A stretch of DNA of 64,000 bases from UMGS1663 sp046964515 (GCA_046964515.1 JBKUYM010000001.1:310001-374000); one strand, 5' to 3'. Shown: positions 16,457-24,965, numbered from the stretch's first letter. Numbers and translations: made by a program. The notes: generated from the sequence alone by a model not told the origin.

Positions 16457-17722
16457 TTAATCTTCTTCAGAAACTCTTTGAATATTAGCACCAATTTTTC
16501 TGAATTTTTCTTCTATATTTTCATAACCGCGATCAATATGGTTTAAATTATATAATTGTGTTTCTCCCTTAGCCACAATACCTGCAATAATTAGGGCTGC
16601 GCCTGCACGTAAGTCAGTTGCTTCTACAGAAGATCCATATAATTCTTTTACACCTTCAAAGATAGCAGATTTCCCTTGGTCAATAATTTTAGCACCCATC
16701 TTATTCAATTCAGCAGTATACTGAAATCTGGATTCCCAAATACTTTCATTGATAATACTAGTTCCATTAGCTAAAGCTAGACATACACCAATTTGTGGTT
16801 GTAAATCAGTAGGAAAACCAGGATATGGTTGTGTTTTTATATTGGCTTTACTAGGTCTATCAGTTGCCCATACACGAAGAGAATCATCTTGTGATTCAAC
16901 ATTAGCACCCATTTCTATAATTTTTGCTGTTAAACAATCTAAATGTTCAGGCGTACAGTTTTTTATCATTAAATCACCACGCGTAGCAACAGCTGCTAGC
17001 ATAAATGTGCCTGCTTCTATTTGATCTGGAACAACAGAATAGGAGGCATTACCATGTAGTTTTTTTACACCATTAATTTTAATAATATCTGTACCAGCAC
17101 CTCTTATATCTGCTCCCATAGTATTTAAGAAATTTGCAACATCGACTACATGTGGTTCTTTAGCACAGTTTTCAATAACTGTGGTTCCTTCCGCTAAGAC
17201 ACTAGCTAACATGATATTAATCGTAGCGCCTACGGAAACAAGATCTAAATAAATAGAAGTACCAGTTAATTTTTTTGCCTTTGCAATAATTTTTCCTTGT
17301 ACAATATCCACTTTAGCACCTAATGCTTCAAATCCTTTTATGTGTTGGTCTATAGGCCTGGCACCTAAATTGCATCCACCAGGTAAGCCAACAACTGCTG
17401 ACTTACATCTACCTAAAAGAGAACCAATTAAATAGTAAGAAGCTCTAAATTTACTGGTCATATCTAAAGGTGCTGCAAAACAAGATATATTTCTAGTATC
17501 TATTGTAATTTCATTAGGTGTATTCCAAGTAATTTTGGCACCTAATTCTTCTAAAATTTTACATGAAATTTTTACATCACTAATATGTGGAAGGTTATTA
17601 ATTGTACAAATTCCATCTACTAATAAAGTAGCAGGAAGTAATGCGACTGCTGCATTTTTTGCTCCACTAATGACCACTTCACCCTTTAGGTGAGATCCAC
17701 CTTTTATTACTAACTTATCCAA
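16457..17722 (-). CDS. murA: UDP-N-acetylglucosamine 1-carboxyvinyltransferase MurA
   Basis: MurA transfers enolpyruvyl from PEP to UDP-GlcNAc, the first committed step of peptidoglycan synthesis. The 421-residue protein has the EPSP-synthase fold with SGAKNAAVALLPATLL (about residues 19-34), the catalytic-loop LPGGCNLGARPIDQH with the reactive Cys kept (so fosfomycin-sensitive by family rule), VPDQIEAGTFMLAA and DLRAGAALIIAG. The start is TTG 17722 with GGGGGT seven bases before. It is downstream of spoIIR, an order seen in other clostridia, but a terminator at 17791-17819 separates them. Confidence 0.95.
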   Translation of the reverse strand: MDKLVIKGGSHLKGEVVISGAKNAAVALLPATLLVDGICTINNLPHISDVKISCKILEELGAKITWNTPNEITIDTRNISCFAAPLDMTSKFRASYYLIGSLLGRCKSAVVGLPGGCNLGARPIDQHIKGFEALGAKVDIVQGKIIAKAKKLTGTSIYLDLVSVGATINIMLASVLAEGTTVIENCAKEPHVVDVANFLNTMGADIRGAGTDIIKINGVKKLHGNASYSVVPDQIEAGTFMLAAVATRGDLMIKNCTPEHLDCLTAKIIEMGANVESQDDSLRVWATDRPSKANIKTQPYPGFPTDLQPQIGVCLALANGTSIINESIWESRFQYTAELNKMGAKIIDQGKSAIFEGVKELYGSSVEATDLRAGAALIIAGIVAKGETQLYNLNHIDRGYENIEEKFRKIGANIQRVSEED

Positions 17723-17790
17723 ATGAATTACCCCCGCAAAAGAATACTATTCCTATAAATAGATTCATTTATCTTAATTTTAATCAAATA

Positions 17791-17819
17791 AAAATAGAAT
17801 ACTTATCATATTCTATTTT
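17791..17819 (-). terminator. Terminator of spoIIR
   Basis: An 11 bp perfect stem (17791-17801 with 17809-17819) lies 45 bases after the spoIIR stop, with a T-rich tail on the minus strand. Confidence 0.75.
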
Positions 17820-17863
17820 CACGATAACATGTTATTTATATCACAAATTGATTTATTTTACAA

Positions 17864-18529
17864 CTATTTTTTTGCAGTTAGTATATTGGTATTTTTTAAC
17901 AATTCAATTAATTTAAATTTAAATTCTACTTGCGGAGAATCTTCTTTACTAATAAGACTGTATTCTTCATCATTTAATTCATTTTTCATTAATTCTTTAG
18001 ATTCAGTAGGAACAATTCCGGAACTAACATCTACAAAGCAAAGAGGAGGAAACATAACGCACCACCAATTTTGTCCTTGTGCTTTTCCAATTTTAACCCT
18101 AAGAGCATCATATTCACCTGCAGGTAAAGAAATATCACCATATTGCTTTGTTGGAAAATCATAATTACCAATTTCAACAGTTACATTATAAGTATAACCT
18201 TCTTGTTTTATAGTTTCTTCAGCAATATGAGAAAAATCAGCAATATGCTCTTTAGCAATTTCAATAGCTTCTTGCTTAGTAGATGCTTCTTTTGAGATGG
18301 TGTTCATATAATTTAATAATTTATCACGAACAATATATTTTAAAGATTGATCTTCTTTAGAATCACTATTAGCAATAACATGCAATCTAAAAACACTATC
18401 TTCAATATCACTAGAAACTGCATTTACGTAAGAAATGGCAGAGATAGCTATATAAAAAAATAGTAAAATTATTAAAATTAAGGCATTTTTTAATCTTCTC
18501 GAGCATATAATAGATAGTAAAGTTTTCAT
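17864..18529 (-). CDS. spoIIR: Stage II sporulation protein R
   Basis: SpoIIR is made in the forespore, exported into the intermembrane space and triggers SpoIIGA to process pro-sigma-E in the mother cell. The 221-residue protein has an N-terminal membrane/signal helix (about residues 12-38), then FRLHVIANSDSKEDQ, LKYIVRDKLLNYM and the diagnostic GQNWWCVMFPPLCFVD. GGGAGGT precedes the ATG. A sigma-F promoter is expected but no clear match was seen by eye. The gene is strong evidence for endospore formation. Confidence 0.95.
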   Translation of the reverse strand: MKTLLSIICSRRLKNALILIILLFFYIAISAISYVNAVSSDIEDSVFRLHVIANSDSKEDQSLKYIVRDKLLNYMNTISKEASTKQEAIEIAKEHIADFSHIAEETIKQEGYTYNVTVEIGNYDFPTKQYGDISLPAGEYDALRVKIGKAQGQNWWCVMFPPLCFVDVSSGIVPTESKELMKNELNDEEYSLISKEDSPQVEFKFKLIELLKNTNILTAKK

Positions 18530-18684
18530 ACAAAACCTCCCAATAAAATAGTTATAAAATAGTCTTTATTTTAAGTATTTACAATTTACAAAAATATATA
18601 CTAATTTGGAAAAAATTTAATAAAAAGATATGTATGAAATCTTGAAAATGTCGAAAAATAAAGGAAAATTTATTTGTAATATGA

Positions 18685-18713
18685 TTGACATATACAAAAA
18701 TAAATGGTAAAAT
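18685..18713 (+). promoter_or_regulatory. Sigma-A promoter of the 18750 gene
   Basis: TTGACA (18685-18690), a 17 bp spacer and TAAAAT (18708-18713) lie 37 bases before the ATG. Confidence 0.78.
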
Positions 18714-18749
18714 TTTCCAGTAAAGAGAAAACGTTTAGGGGGCTAAAAA

Positions 18750-19289
18750 ATGAGTGTTCAAAAGAAAAATGTCACAAAATTCTGTAGTTTTTATGTAAGT
18801 GATTGGCACATGGTAACCATGTTACTTCCATATGTAAATAAGGAAATAAATGAGCAAACAAAAATAGTCACATTTTTAGAAAAAGATATTGAAAAGAATA
18901 TAGAAACATTGGTACAAAAATTAAATTTAAAGAATAAACAAAAAGTTTTAAAATTAAATTGGACAAGTACAAATGCTAATAAATTTACAAATGTAAGTAG
19001 GACCATAGATAAGTGTAAAGAAGAAAATCTTTTAGTTATTGTTAATGGAAGTAAAGCCTATATTGATAAAGCGAATCAAAATATAGAGCACTACTTACAA
19101 AAAAATCAAAAGAAAATGGAGCAATCTCAAAATTTCATTAAAATTGTAAATTGTTATGAAGTTTTAGAATTTAATGGAAGCATTGAAGAAATATTGAATG
19201 CCCATGATAAAATTTTAAATACCTCAGGAGAAAAAGAGATAACAGAGGTATTTGAAGGCTTTGAAAGGAAAGAAGTAAAAATAAGTTAA
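18750..19289 (+). CDS. Uncharacterised 179-residue protein
   Basis: This is a soluble alpha/beta-looking protein with no signal peptide or membrane segment. Its N-terminus VTKFCSFYVSDWHMVTMLLPY (shown here in part: FYVSDWHMVTMLLPY) and the middle NLLVIVNGSKAYIDKAN are well-formed strand/helix segments, but I do not recognise a named domain or catalytic motif. It has a clear own promoter, a good AGGGGG ribosome site and its own terminator, so it is a genuine monocistronic gene. Codon use matches the core genome. Confidence 0.75.
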   Translation: MSVQKKNVTKFCSFYVSDWHMVTMLLPYVNKEINEQTKIVTFLEKDIEKNIETLVQKLNLKNKQKVLKLNWTSTNANKFTNVSRTIDKCKEENLLVIVNGSKAYIDKANQNIEHYLQKNQKKMEQSQNFIKIVNCYEVLEFNGSIEEILNAHDKILNTSGEKEITEVFEGFERKEVKIS

Positions 19290-19299
19290 AAAATACATA

Positions 19300-19330
19300 A
19301 AACAAGTGTAGAATTTCTACACTTGTTTTT
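19300..19330 (+). terminator. Terminator
   Basis: AAACAAGTGTAG (19300-19311) pairs with CTACACTTGTTT (19317-19328), followed by Ts, right after the 18750 gene. Confidence 0.85.
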
Positions 19331-19371
19331 ATAATGCAATCTAGTAAGAAAGATAGAATAAAAAATAAAAT

Positions 19372-19400
19372 TTGACGAAAAATAAATAATGCGATATGAT
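19372..19400 (+). promoter_or_regulatory. Sigma-A promoter of the UDPGP-pgcA operon
   Basis: TTGACG (19372-19377), a 17 bp spacer and TATGAT (19395-19400), 32 bases before the ATG. Confidence 0.75.
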
Positions 19401-19431
19401 TATCGAACAATAAAATAGAAAGGAAAAAAAT

Positions 19432-20682
19432 ATGGAAGAAAAAATTCAAGTAGTAAAAGAAATGTTAGAGAAATATGAGCAAGAACAATTATTAGATAAT
19501 TATGAAAATATGACACAAAAACAACAAGAAGATTTATTAAATGAAATTTTGACCATTGATTTTTCACAAATTGAAAAATTGTATGAACAAACTAAAAAAC
19601 AAAAAATAGAAAAAACGGATGTAATAGAACCAATTTCTTATATAGAAAAAGCAAAAATGACAATAGAAGAGAAAAAGTATTATGAAGAGATAGGAATAGA
19701 ATTAATTAGGCAAGGAAAATATGCAGTAATTACTATGGCAGGTGGACAGGGAACTAGATTAGGACATAATGGTCCAAAAGGTACCTATGATTTAGGACTA
19801 GCTTCTCATAAAAGCATTTTTCAAATTTTATGCGAAACTTTAAAAGAAGCGAAAGAAAAATATGGTGTATTTGTTCCATGGTATATAATGACTAGCAGAC
19901 AAAATCATGAAGATACCGTTACCTTTTTTGAAAAAAATCAATATTTTGGTTATCCAAAAGAAGATGTATTATTTTTCAAGCAAGGAGAATTGCCAGTTGT
20001 TAATGAGGAAGGAAAGCTATTATTAGATAAGGAAGCACATATCAATGAAGCTGCTGATGGACATGGTGGTATTTTTGTATCCATGAGAAAAAATGCAGTT
20101 ATTTATGATATGAAAGCTAGAGGAATAGAATGGGCTTTTATAGGTGGTGTAGATAATGTACTAGTAAAAATGGTAGATCCTATTTTTGTAGGTTTATGTA
20201 TAGAAAAGAAGGTATTAGCTGGTGGAAAGAGTGTGGTAAAAGCTTGTCCAGAGGAACATGTTGGTGTTTTTTGTAGGAGAAACGGAAGACCAAGTGTAAT
20301 AGAATATACTGAAATATCAAAAGAAATGGCTGAGGAAATAGATGATAAAGGGGAATTAAAATATGGGGAATCTCACATTTTATGTAATATTTTTAATATA
20401 GAAGCAATTGAAGAAATTAGCAAAGATAAATTACCTTATCATAGTGCGCATAAAAAAGTAGAGTATATAGATAATAGGGGAAATTTGATAAAACCAGAGG
20501 AACCAAATGCTTATAAGTTTGAAGCTTTTCTATTTGATGCTTTTGAAAGCTTAGAAGATATGGCAATTATGAGAGTAAAAAGAGAAGAAGAATTTGCACC
20601 TGTTAAAAATGCAGAAGGAGTAGATAGTCCAGAAACGGCAAGACAATTATATAGGAAATTTTATGGAATTATAGAAGAATAA
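19432..20682 (+). CDS. UDPGP-type UTP:sugar-1-phosphate uridylyltransferase
   Basis: This is a nucleotidyltransferase of the eukaryote-like UDPGP/UAP1 family (416 residues), distinct from bacterial GalU or GlmU. It has the nucleotide-binding signature MAGGQGTRLGHNGPKGTYDLG (quoted in part: AGGQGTRLG, GPKGTYDLG, near residue 105), WYIMTSRQNHEDT, NEAADGHGGIFVSM and GGVDNVLVK. Family members convert UTP and glucose-1-phosphate or GlcNAc-1-phosphate to the UDP-sugar plus pyrophosphate. The pairing with a phosphoglucomutase 24 bases downstream supports supply of UDP-glucose or UDP-GlcNAc from hexose phosphates, but substrate choice cannot be fixed from the sequence. Confidence 0.88.
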   Translation: MEEKIQVVKEMLEKYEQEQLLDNYENMTQKQQEDLLNEILTIDFSQIEKLYEQTKKQKIEKTDVIEPISYIEKAKMTIEEKKYYEEIGIELIRQGKYAVITMAGGQGTRLGHNGPKGTYDLGLASHKSIFQILCETLKEAKEKYGVFVPWYIMTSRQNHEDTVTFFEKNQYFGYPKEDVLFFKQGELPVVNEEGKLLLDKEAHINEAADGHGGIFVSMRKNAVIYDMKARGIEWAFIGGVDNVLVKMVDPIFVGLCIEKKVLAGGKSVVKACPEEHVGVFCRRNGRPSVIEYTEISKEMAEEIDDKGELKYGESHILCNIFNIEAIEEISKDKLPYHSAHKKVEYIDNRGNLIKPEEPNAYKFEAFLFDAFESLEDMAIMRVKREEEFAPVKNAEGVDSPETARQLYRKFYGIIEE

Positions 20683-20706
20683 AAGTTATTTTAAAAGGAG
20701 GAAGTT

Positions 20707-22425
20707 ATGGAACTATTTATGAAAAATTATAAGCAATGGCTAGAAAATCCGTTTTTTGATGAGCAAACAAAACAAGAATTAATAAAAATAGAACATAACG
20801 ATGAAGAGATAAAAGAACGTTTTTACAAAAATTTAGAATTTGGTACTGCCGGATTAAGAGGTATTTTAGGGGCAGGTACTAATAGAATGAATATATATAC
20901 AGTAGGAAGAGCTTCCCAAGGATTAGCAAATTTTATAAAAAAAGAGCATGGGGAAGAAAAAGGTGTAGTTATTAGCTATGATTCTAGACATATGTCTAGA
21001 GAATTTAGTGAAATTGCAGCATTATGTTTTTGTGCTAATGGTATAAAAGCATATGTGTTTGAAAACCTTAGACCAGTTCCAGAATTGTCTTATGCCGTAA
21101 GAAGATTAGGATGTATAGCAGGAATTATGATTACAGCAAGTCATAATCCAGCGAAATACAATGGATATAAAGTATATTGGGAAGATGGTGCACAGATTAC
21201 CTCGCCAAAAGATAAGCTGATTATGGAAGAAGTAAATACAATAGAAGATTACACCACTATAAAAACAATGGATAAACAAGATGCTATTGAAAAAAATCTA
21301 TATAGGACTGTAGGGGAACAAATAGATACATCTTATATGGAAGAATTAAAAAAACAAAGTTTAAATCCAGAGAGTATAAAAAAACAAAAGGACATGTGCA
21401 TTGTTTATACACCATTACATGGCGCAGGAAATGAGCCAGTACAAAGAATTTTAAAGGAAATTGGTTTTGAAAATGTACAAGTTGTGAAAGAGCAAGAAAT
21501 GCCAGATGGAAATTTTCCCACTGTAGATTATCCAAATCCAGAGGATAAAAAGGCATTTAAATTAGCCTTAAAACTAGCACAAGAAAAAGATGCAGAAATT
21601 GTACTGGCAACAGACCCAGATGCAGATAGGTTAGGCGTTTATGTAAAAGATACAAAAACAGGAGAGTTTAAAGCCTTTACAGGGAATATGTCTGCATTAC
21701 TTATTGCAGAATATATCTTATCACAAAGAAAAAGGAAAAGAAATTTGCCAGAAAATGGAGCTATTATTAAAAGTATTGTATCTTCTACAATGGCAAATGA
21801 AATTACGAAGGCTTATGGTGTAACTTTATTTGAGGTTTTAACAGGATTTAAATATATTGGAGAAAAAATTAAAGAATTTGAAGCCAAACAAAATTATACT
21901 TTTCTATTTGGATATGAAGAAAGTTACGGTTGTTTAGCTGGTACCCATGCTAGAGATAAAGATGCAGTTGTTGCAGTTATGCTCTTATGTGAAGCGGCAG
22001 CTTTTTATAAAGAAGAGGGAAAAACTTTATGGGATCAAATGATTTGTTTATATGAAAAGTATGGTTATTATAAAGAAGATATCATGCAGGTAACGCTAGA
22101 AGGAATCGATGGTGCAGAAAAAATACAAAAAATATTAGAGAATCTTAGGAAAAATCCGCCAAAAGCTATAGGAAAATACCGCATTAAAAAAATAAGAGAT
22201 TATGAGGCAAATACTATTTTAGATTGTGATTCTGGAACAATAACAGAAACCGGATTACCTATATCGAATGTTTTATATTATGAATTAGAAAATAATGCTT
22301 GGTGTTGCGTAAGACCTTCTGGTACAGAACCAAAGATTAAATATTATATGGGAGTTAAGGGAATTTCTATGCAAGATGCAGATAGAAAAATGGAAGAATT
22401 AAAAGAAGCGTTAAGACAATTGTAG
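20707..22425 (+). CDS. pgcA: Phosphoglucomutase/phosphomannomutase (PgcA type)
   Basis: This alpha-D-phosphohexomutase has 572 residues and all four domains. The phosphoserine loop is TASHNPAKYNGYK (about residues 142-154). Metal-binding ATDPDADRLG (about 300), sugar-binding GFKYIGEK and EESYG (about 400), and C-terminal phosphate-binding RPSGTEPKIK (about 538) are present. It interconverts glucose-1- and glucose-6-phosphate. AAGGAGG lies five bases before ATG 20707. It is co-transcribed with the UDPGP gene, which would consume its product, and ends at a rho-independent terminator. Confidence 0.93.
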   Translation: MELFMKNYKQWLENPFFDEQTKQELIKIEHNDEEIKERFYKNLEFGTAGLRGILGAGTNRMNIYTVGRASQGLANFIKKEHGEEKGVVISYDSRHMSREFSEIAALCFCANGIKAYVFENLRPVPELSYAVRRLGCIAGIMITASHNPAKYNGYKVYWEDGAQITSPKDKLIMEEVNTIEDYTTIKTMDKQDAIEKNLYRTVGEQIDTSYMEELKKQSLNPESIKKQKDMCIVYTPLHGAGNEPVQRILKEIGFENVQVVKEQEMPDGNFPTVDYPNPEDKKAFKLALKLAQEKDAEIVLATDPDADRLGVYVKDTKTGEFKAFTGNMSALLIAEYILSQRKRKRNLPENGAIIKSIVSSTMANEITKAYGVTLFEVLTGFKYIGEKIKEFEAKQNYTFLFGYEESYGCLAGTHARDKDAVVAVMLLCEAAAFYKEEGKTLWDQMICLYEKYGYYKEDIMQVTLEGIDGAEKIQKILENLRKNPPKAIGKYRIKKIRDYEANTILDCDSGTITETGLPISNVLYYELENNAWCCVRPSGTEPKIKYYMGVKGISMQDADRKMEELKEALRQL

Positions 22426-22428
22426 AAA

Positions 22429-22470
22429 AAAACCGTTTGAGTATAAGTTAAGTACACAAGCGGTTTTTTT
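22429..22470 (+). terminator. Terminator of the UDPGP-pgcA operon
   Basis: AAAACCGTTTG (22429-22439) pairs with CAAGCGGTTTT (22457-22467), followed by a T-run overlapping the 3' end of the convergent ttcA-like gene. Confidence 0.85.
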
Positions 22471-23179
22471 ATTCATGCCAACCTTTGATATGATTTCTTT
22501 TAATAACACCTATCAAATTAGCTCTAACCATAGGGATATCTAAAGTAAGTTTATAAAGCAAATCCTTCATATATTCTCTTTTGGAAACACCATCCATAGG
22601 GCAGTTCTTTTTCATAACAAGGATATTCTCACGTTTTACAAATTTTTGAATTTCTTTTTCTGGAGTATAAATTAAAGGTCTGATAACGGTGATTTTAGAA
22701 CGATCCATATAAGTAGAAGGTCCAAAAGTAGAAAAAGCACCTGTTAAAAATAAGTTCATCATAAAAGTTTCTAAAACGTCATCTTCATTATGACCAAGTG
22801 CTATTTTATTACAACCTTCACGTATAGCAACAGAATTTAAAATACCTCTACGGATATTAGCACATAAGGAACAAGGTCTTTTCTCTTTGCGAATATCAAA
22901 AACAATCTCTTTTATATTACTGTTTTCTATAATAAGAGGGACATCTATTTGTTCACAGGTTTTTTGTAAGAAAGAAGTGTCAAAGAAAGAAAATCCAGGA
23001 TTAACACTAACAGCAATAATAGAAAAAGATTTGTTATAAAAACGTTGTAATTGTTTTAATCCCATTAGCATAGTGATAGAATCTTTACCACCAGAAAGAC
23101 AAACAGCTATTTTATCTCCATCTTGAATCATATCATAATCTTTGATTGCTTTTCTCATATAACTTAAAATTCTTTGCAT
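22469..23179 (-). CDS. TtcA-like tRNA thiolation ATPase (PP-loop)
   Basis: This ATP-pyrophosphatase of the TtcA/TilS-related group (236 residues) adenylates tRNA for sulfur insertion, in TtcA at C32. It shows the PP-loop CLSGGKDS (about residues 28-35), the CSLCANIRRG pair of Cys that carry a [4Fe-4S] cluster in TtcA, and GHNEDDVLETFMMN. The C-terminal CPMDGVSKREYMKDLL is also typical. It is monocistronic, upstream of the divergent tRNA-Arg gene. The 2-thiocytidine product is assigned by family. Confidence 0.85.
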   Translation of the reverse strand: MQRILSYMRKAIKDYDMIQDGDKIAVCLSGGKDSITMLMGLKQLQRFYNKSFSIIAVSVNPGFSFFDTSFLQKTCEQIDVPLIIENSNIKEIVFDIRKEKRPCSLCANIRRGILNSVAIREGCNKIALGHNEDDVLETFMMNLFLTGAFSTFGPSTYMDRSKITVIRPLIYTPEKEIQKFVKRENILVMKKNCPMDGVSKREYMKDLLYKLTLDIPMVRANLIGVIKRNHIKGWHE

Positions 23180-23266
23180 AGCTTCCTCCTATTTTCATAA
23201 ATAGTATAACACAAAAAGAACAGAAAGAAAATAGAGAAAGAATAATGAAAAGTAGAAAGGCAATTA

Positions 23267-23295
23267 TTGCAAAATAAAAAAGGATATGATAGAAT
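23267..23295 (+). promoter_or_regulatory. Promoter of tRNA-Arg
   Basis: TTGCAA (23267-23272), a 17 bp spacer and TAGAAT (23290-23295), about 19 bases before the mature tRNA. Confidence 0.6.
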
Positions 23296-23313
23296 AAAAA
23301 ATAATGATAAAAT

Positions 23314-23390
23314 GTGCCAGTAGCTCAGTAGGATAGAGCGACAGTTTCCTAAACTGCAGGTCGGGGGTTCGATTCCCTTCTGGCACACCA
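23314..23390 (+). tRNA. tRNA-Arg (anticodon CCT)
   Basis: GTGCCAG (23314-23320) pairs with CTGGCAC (23380-23386), with discriminator A and encoded CCA. The anticodon loop TTCCTAA gives CCT at 23348-23350. The region immediately downstream holds foreign-looking small genes, so this tRNA end may be an integration hot spot. Confidence 0.95.
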
Positions 23391-23392
23391 TA

Positions 23393-23435
23393 AGAAAAAC
23401 CGTAAATTGAATATATATGACGGTTTTTCTTTTTA
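23393..23435 (+). terminator. Terminator of tRNA-Arg
   Basis: AGAAAAACCGT (23393-23403) pairs with ACGGTTTTTCT (23420-23430), then Ts. Confidence 0.8.
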
Positions 23436-23612
23436 CATTTTTACATTAGAAGCAAATTTATACATTTTGCAATAATTAAATTATCTTTGTTGTTGAATTA
23501 TTAATAAAATAAATGTATTTTATAATAAGTTTTCCTAAAAAATTTGTCTAGTAAAACACAAAAGAAAAGCGTATAGCATTGTTAATGAAAACTAATAGAA
23601 GGAGTGATAAAA

Positions 23613-23649
23613 TAAAAAGGGCGATGTGCCCTTACGAAATCACATCGCC
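23613..23649 (-). terminator. Terminator overlapping the end of small gene 1
   Basis: A 9 bp GGCGATGTG/CACATCGCC stem (23620-23628 and 23641-23649) is followed on the minus strand by CTTTTTATTTT. The coding end of the gene forms the upstream arm and the stop codon sits in the loop. Confidence 0.8.
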
Positions 23650-23853
23650 AAGCAATACATTAATATTGCTTTCTGGAACCTCTTCATCAGCTATTACGGT
23701 CGAACCCATAATATAGTGATGCTTTCCATCCGCATCGATAAAATGACAATAATTAGTATTAGAGCTGAAATTAAGGGATTTAGATGGAACATGCTTGAAA
23801 GTTTTTACATCTCCATTAGGGTACCGAACAACAACTGAAAAAATTTTTTCCAT
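23632..23853 (-). CDS. Small accessory protein 1 of the array (73 residues)
   Basis: The start at 23853 has AAGGAGGATAAAAAT before it. The sequence (FSVVVRYPNGDVKTFKHVP ... FIDADGKHHYIMGSTVIAD) reads as a small beta-rich domain with no signal peptide or known motif. The base composition is richer in G and C than the surrounding core genes, which suggests transfer. It is the first of four short minus-strand genes that share a promoter design, each with its own terminator. The function is unknown. Small size and array context would fit phage-related or anti-defence factors, but that is speculation. Confidence 0.7.
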   Translation of the reverse strand: MEKIFSVVVRYPNGDVKTFKHVPSKSLNFSSNTNYCHFIDADGKHHYIMGSTVIADEEVPESNINVLLGDVIS

Positions 23854-23889
23854 ATTTTTATCCTCCTTGGATATATAAGTTATAGTAAT

Positions 23890-23918
23890 ATTATAACATA
23901 ATTAACATAAATATGCAA
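23890..23918 (-). promoter_or_regulatory. Array promoter copy 1
   Basis: On the minus strand, TTGCAT, a 17 bp spacer and TATAAT. The spacer begins with the TTTATGTTAA element shared by all four promoters of this region, and TTACTATA is shared around the start point. Confidence 0.75.
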
Positions 23919-23941
23919 ATACTAACATCAAGAGTTTTCGT

Positions 23942-24025
23942 ATGACAGAAAAACAAATATTAAAATTGTGGTTGCAAGGATACAGCAAATATAAAGTAGC
24001 AGAAATATATAAAAACAAATCTTAA
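23942..24025 (+). pseudogene. Truncated small HTH gene, copy A
   Basis: An ATG-initiated frame of 27 codons (MTEKQILKLWLQGYSKYKV, then AEIYK) has the helix-turn-helix-like start of a small clostridial mobile-element protein but stops early. A second decayed copy at 25535-25685 matches it at the DNA level. It is read as a relic rather than a functional gene. Confidence 0.45.
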
Positions 24026-24070
24026 TAAAGTAACTACAAGTTCTAGGAATAGATCTAAATAAATGAATTA

Positions 24071-24106
24071 AAAGCTAGTTATAAATTTATTTTATAGCTA
24101 GTTTTT
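24071..24106 (+). terminator. Hairpin with T-tail between relic A and small gene 2
   Basis: CTAGTTATAAA (24075-24085) pairs with TTTATAGCTAG (24091-24101), followed by TTTTT. Confidence 0.5.
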
Positions 24107-24111
24107 AGATA

Positions 24112-24148
24112 TAAAAAGACAGAACCTTTCAATCTTGCGAAAGAAAGG
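24112..24148 (-). terminator. Terminator of small gene 2
   Basis: On the minus strand, CCTTTC, a 12-base loop and GAAAGG are followed by TTCTGTCTTTTT. The same architecture and tail (GTCTTTTTAT) recur after small gene 3, showing the two units are related in layout. Confidence 0.6.
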
Positions 24149-24203
24149 CCTGCCAAAAATGATACTAATATGTTCAACTAGAACAACTATTGAACTTGGA
24201 GCA

Positions 24204-24371
24204 TTATGCTAATGAATAGATTAGAGACATATTAAGATAACCATCGATAAAGACATTCGCTTTAGTGAGTGAATCTCTGACAGAATCGTCTAAGTCTCCT
24301 AATAAAAAATTCATTACAGAGTCTATTCCCTCCTTATGAATTTTTCTTTTCAAAGCATTTGCATCGTACAT
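24204..24371 (-). CDS. Small accessory protein 2 of the array (55 residues)
   Basis: This frame begins at ATG 24371 with AAGGAGG nine bases upstream and ends with TAA at 24204. It encodes a helical acidic protein (MYDANALKRKIHKEG, IDSVMNFLLGDLDDSVRDS, LTKANVFIDGYLNMSL). No domain is recognised. Base and codon use, such as CTC, GTC and GCG, differ from the AT-rich core. It has its own promoter (24406-24434) and terminator, so it is a genuine expressed unit despite its length. Confidence 0.65.
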   Translation of the reverse strand: MYDANALKRKIHKEGIDSVMNFLLGDLDDSVRDSLTKANVFIDGYLNMSLIYSLA

Positions 24372-24405
24372 TGGAATGTACCTCCTTAAAAGTTATAGTA
24401 ATTAA

Positions 24406-24434
24406 ATTATAACATAAATTAACATAAAAATCAA
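24406..24434 (-). promoter_or_regulatory. Array promoter copy 2
   Basis: On the minus strand, TTGATT, a 17 bp spacer starting TTTATGTTAA, and TATAAT. Downstream TTACTATA is shared with the other copies. Confidence 0.75.
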
Positions 24435-24475
24435 AAATAAAAAGACATAACCCCTCAATCTCACGATAGAGGGGT
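24434..24475 (-). terminator. Terminator of small gene 3
   Basis: On the minus strand, ACCCCTC, a loop and GAGGGGT (24469-24475 with 24450-24456) are followed by TATGTCTTTTTATTTTT. It abuts the -35 box of array promoter 2. Confidence 0.75.
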
Positions 24476-24534
24476 ATTTAGATGTGATAATTAGATATGA
24501 CTAATAGTCAATATACTATTAGATAAGAGAAGTG

Positions 24535-24798
24535 TTATTCTGGCGAATATGTTGGATGAAGTTCGAGTTCTTTAGCCCTACGCTTGTCCATCATTTTTAC
24601 TCCAATATCCATACCAAGAGGAATTGATTGTGTAGGAAAACTAAACACTTTCGCAATTCGGGCTGTTTGGTCTAACGTTTCATTTCTCCAACATTGATAT
24701 TTTTCTTCAGAATAAAAAGTAGGTCTTACGGTACAAGCTTTCCGCTCAGGACAATCTGTACAATACTCTTGCGAAAAACAAATTTGACCTCTAGTCAT
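24535..24798 (-). CDS. Small accessory protein 3 of the array, Cys cluster
   Basis: I choose ATG 24798, since AAGGAG lies eight bases upstream. A GTG at 24807 would add three residues. The 87-residue product starts MTRGQICFSQEYCTDCPERK and continues ACTVRP, so four Cys are grouped in about 16 residues (C-x5-C-x2-C-x5-C), a likely zinc or iron-sulfur site. The rest is hydrophilic with RIAKVFSFPTQSIPLGMDIG. No family is recognised. It is monocistronic with array promoter 3 and its own terminator, and its base composition is less AT-rich than the core genome. Confidence 0.68.
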   Translation of the reverse strand: MTRGQICFSQEYCTDCPERKACTVRPTFYSEEKYQCWRNETLDQTARIAKVFSFPTQSIPLGMDIGVKMMDKRRAKELELHPTYSPE

Positions 24799-24832
24799 AA
24801 GATACACTCCTTTATAATTTTATAGTAATTAA

Positions 24833-24861
24833 ATTATATAACAAATTAACATAAAAATCAA
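24833..24861 (-). promoter_or_regulatory. Array promoter copy 3
   Basis: On the minus strand, TTGATT, a 17 bp spacer starting TTTATGTTAA, and TATAAT. It is nearly identical to copy 2. Confidence 0.75.
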
Positions 24862-24875
24862 ATAAAGTAAAACAA

Positions 24876-24965
24876 ATGAATTATAGTAATATAGCAAAGC
24901 AGATAGATGATGAATATAAAGCAAGACAAATCTATAAGGAGAAGCAAAGAGAAAACTATAAATAG
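24876..24965 (+). pseudogene. Remnant small ORF, plus strand
   Basis: A 29-codon frame (MNYSNIAKQIDDEYKARQIY, then KEKQRENYK) lacks a ribosome site and sits in an otherwise featureless AT-rich stretch (24862-25140) with further A-rich fragments. It looks like the 5' remnant of a small mobile-element gene rather than a functional protein. Confidence 0.3.
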
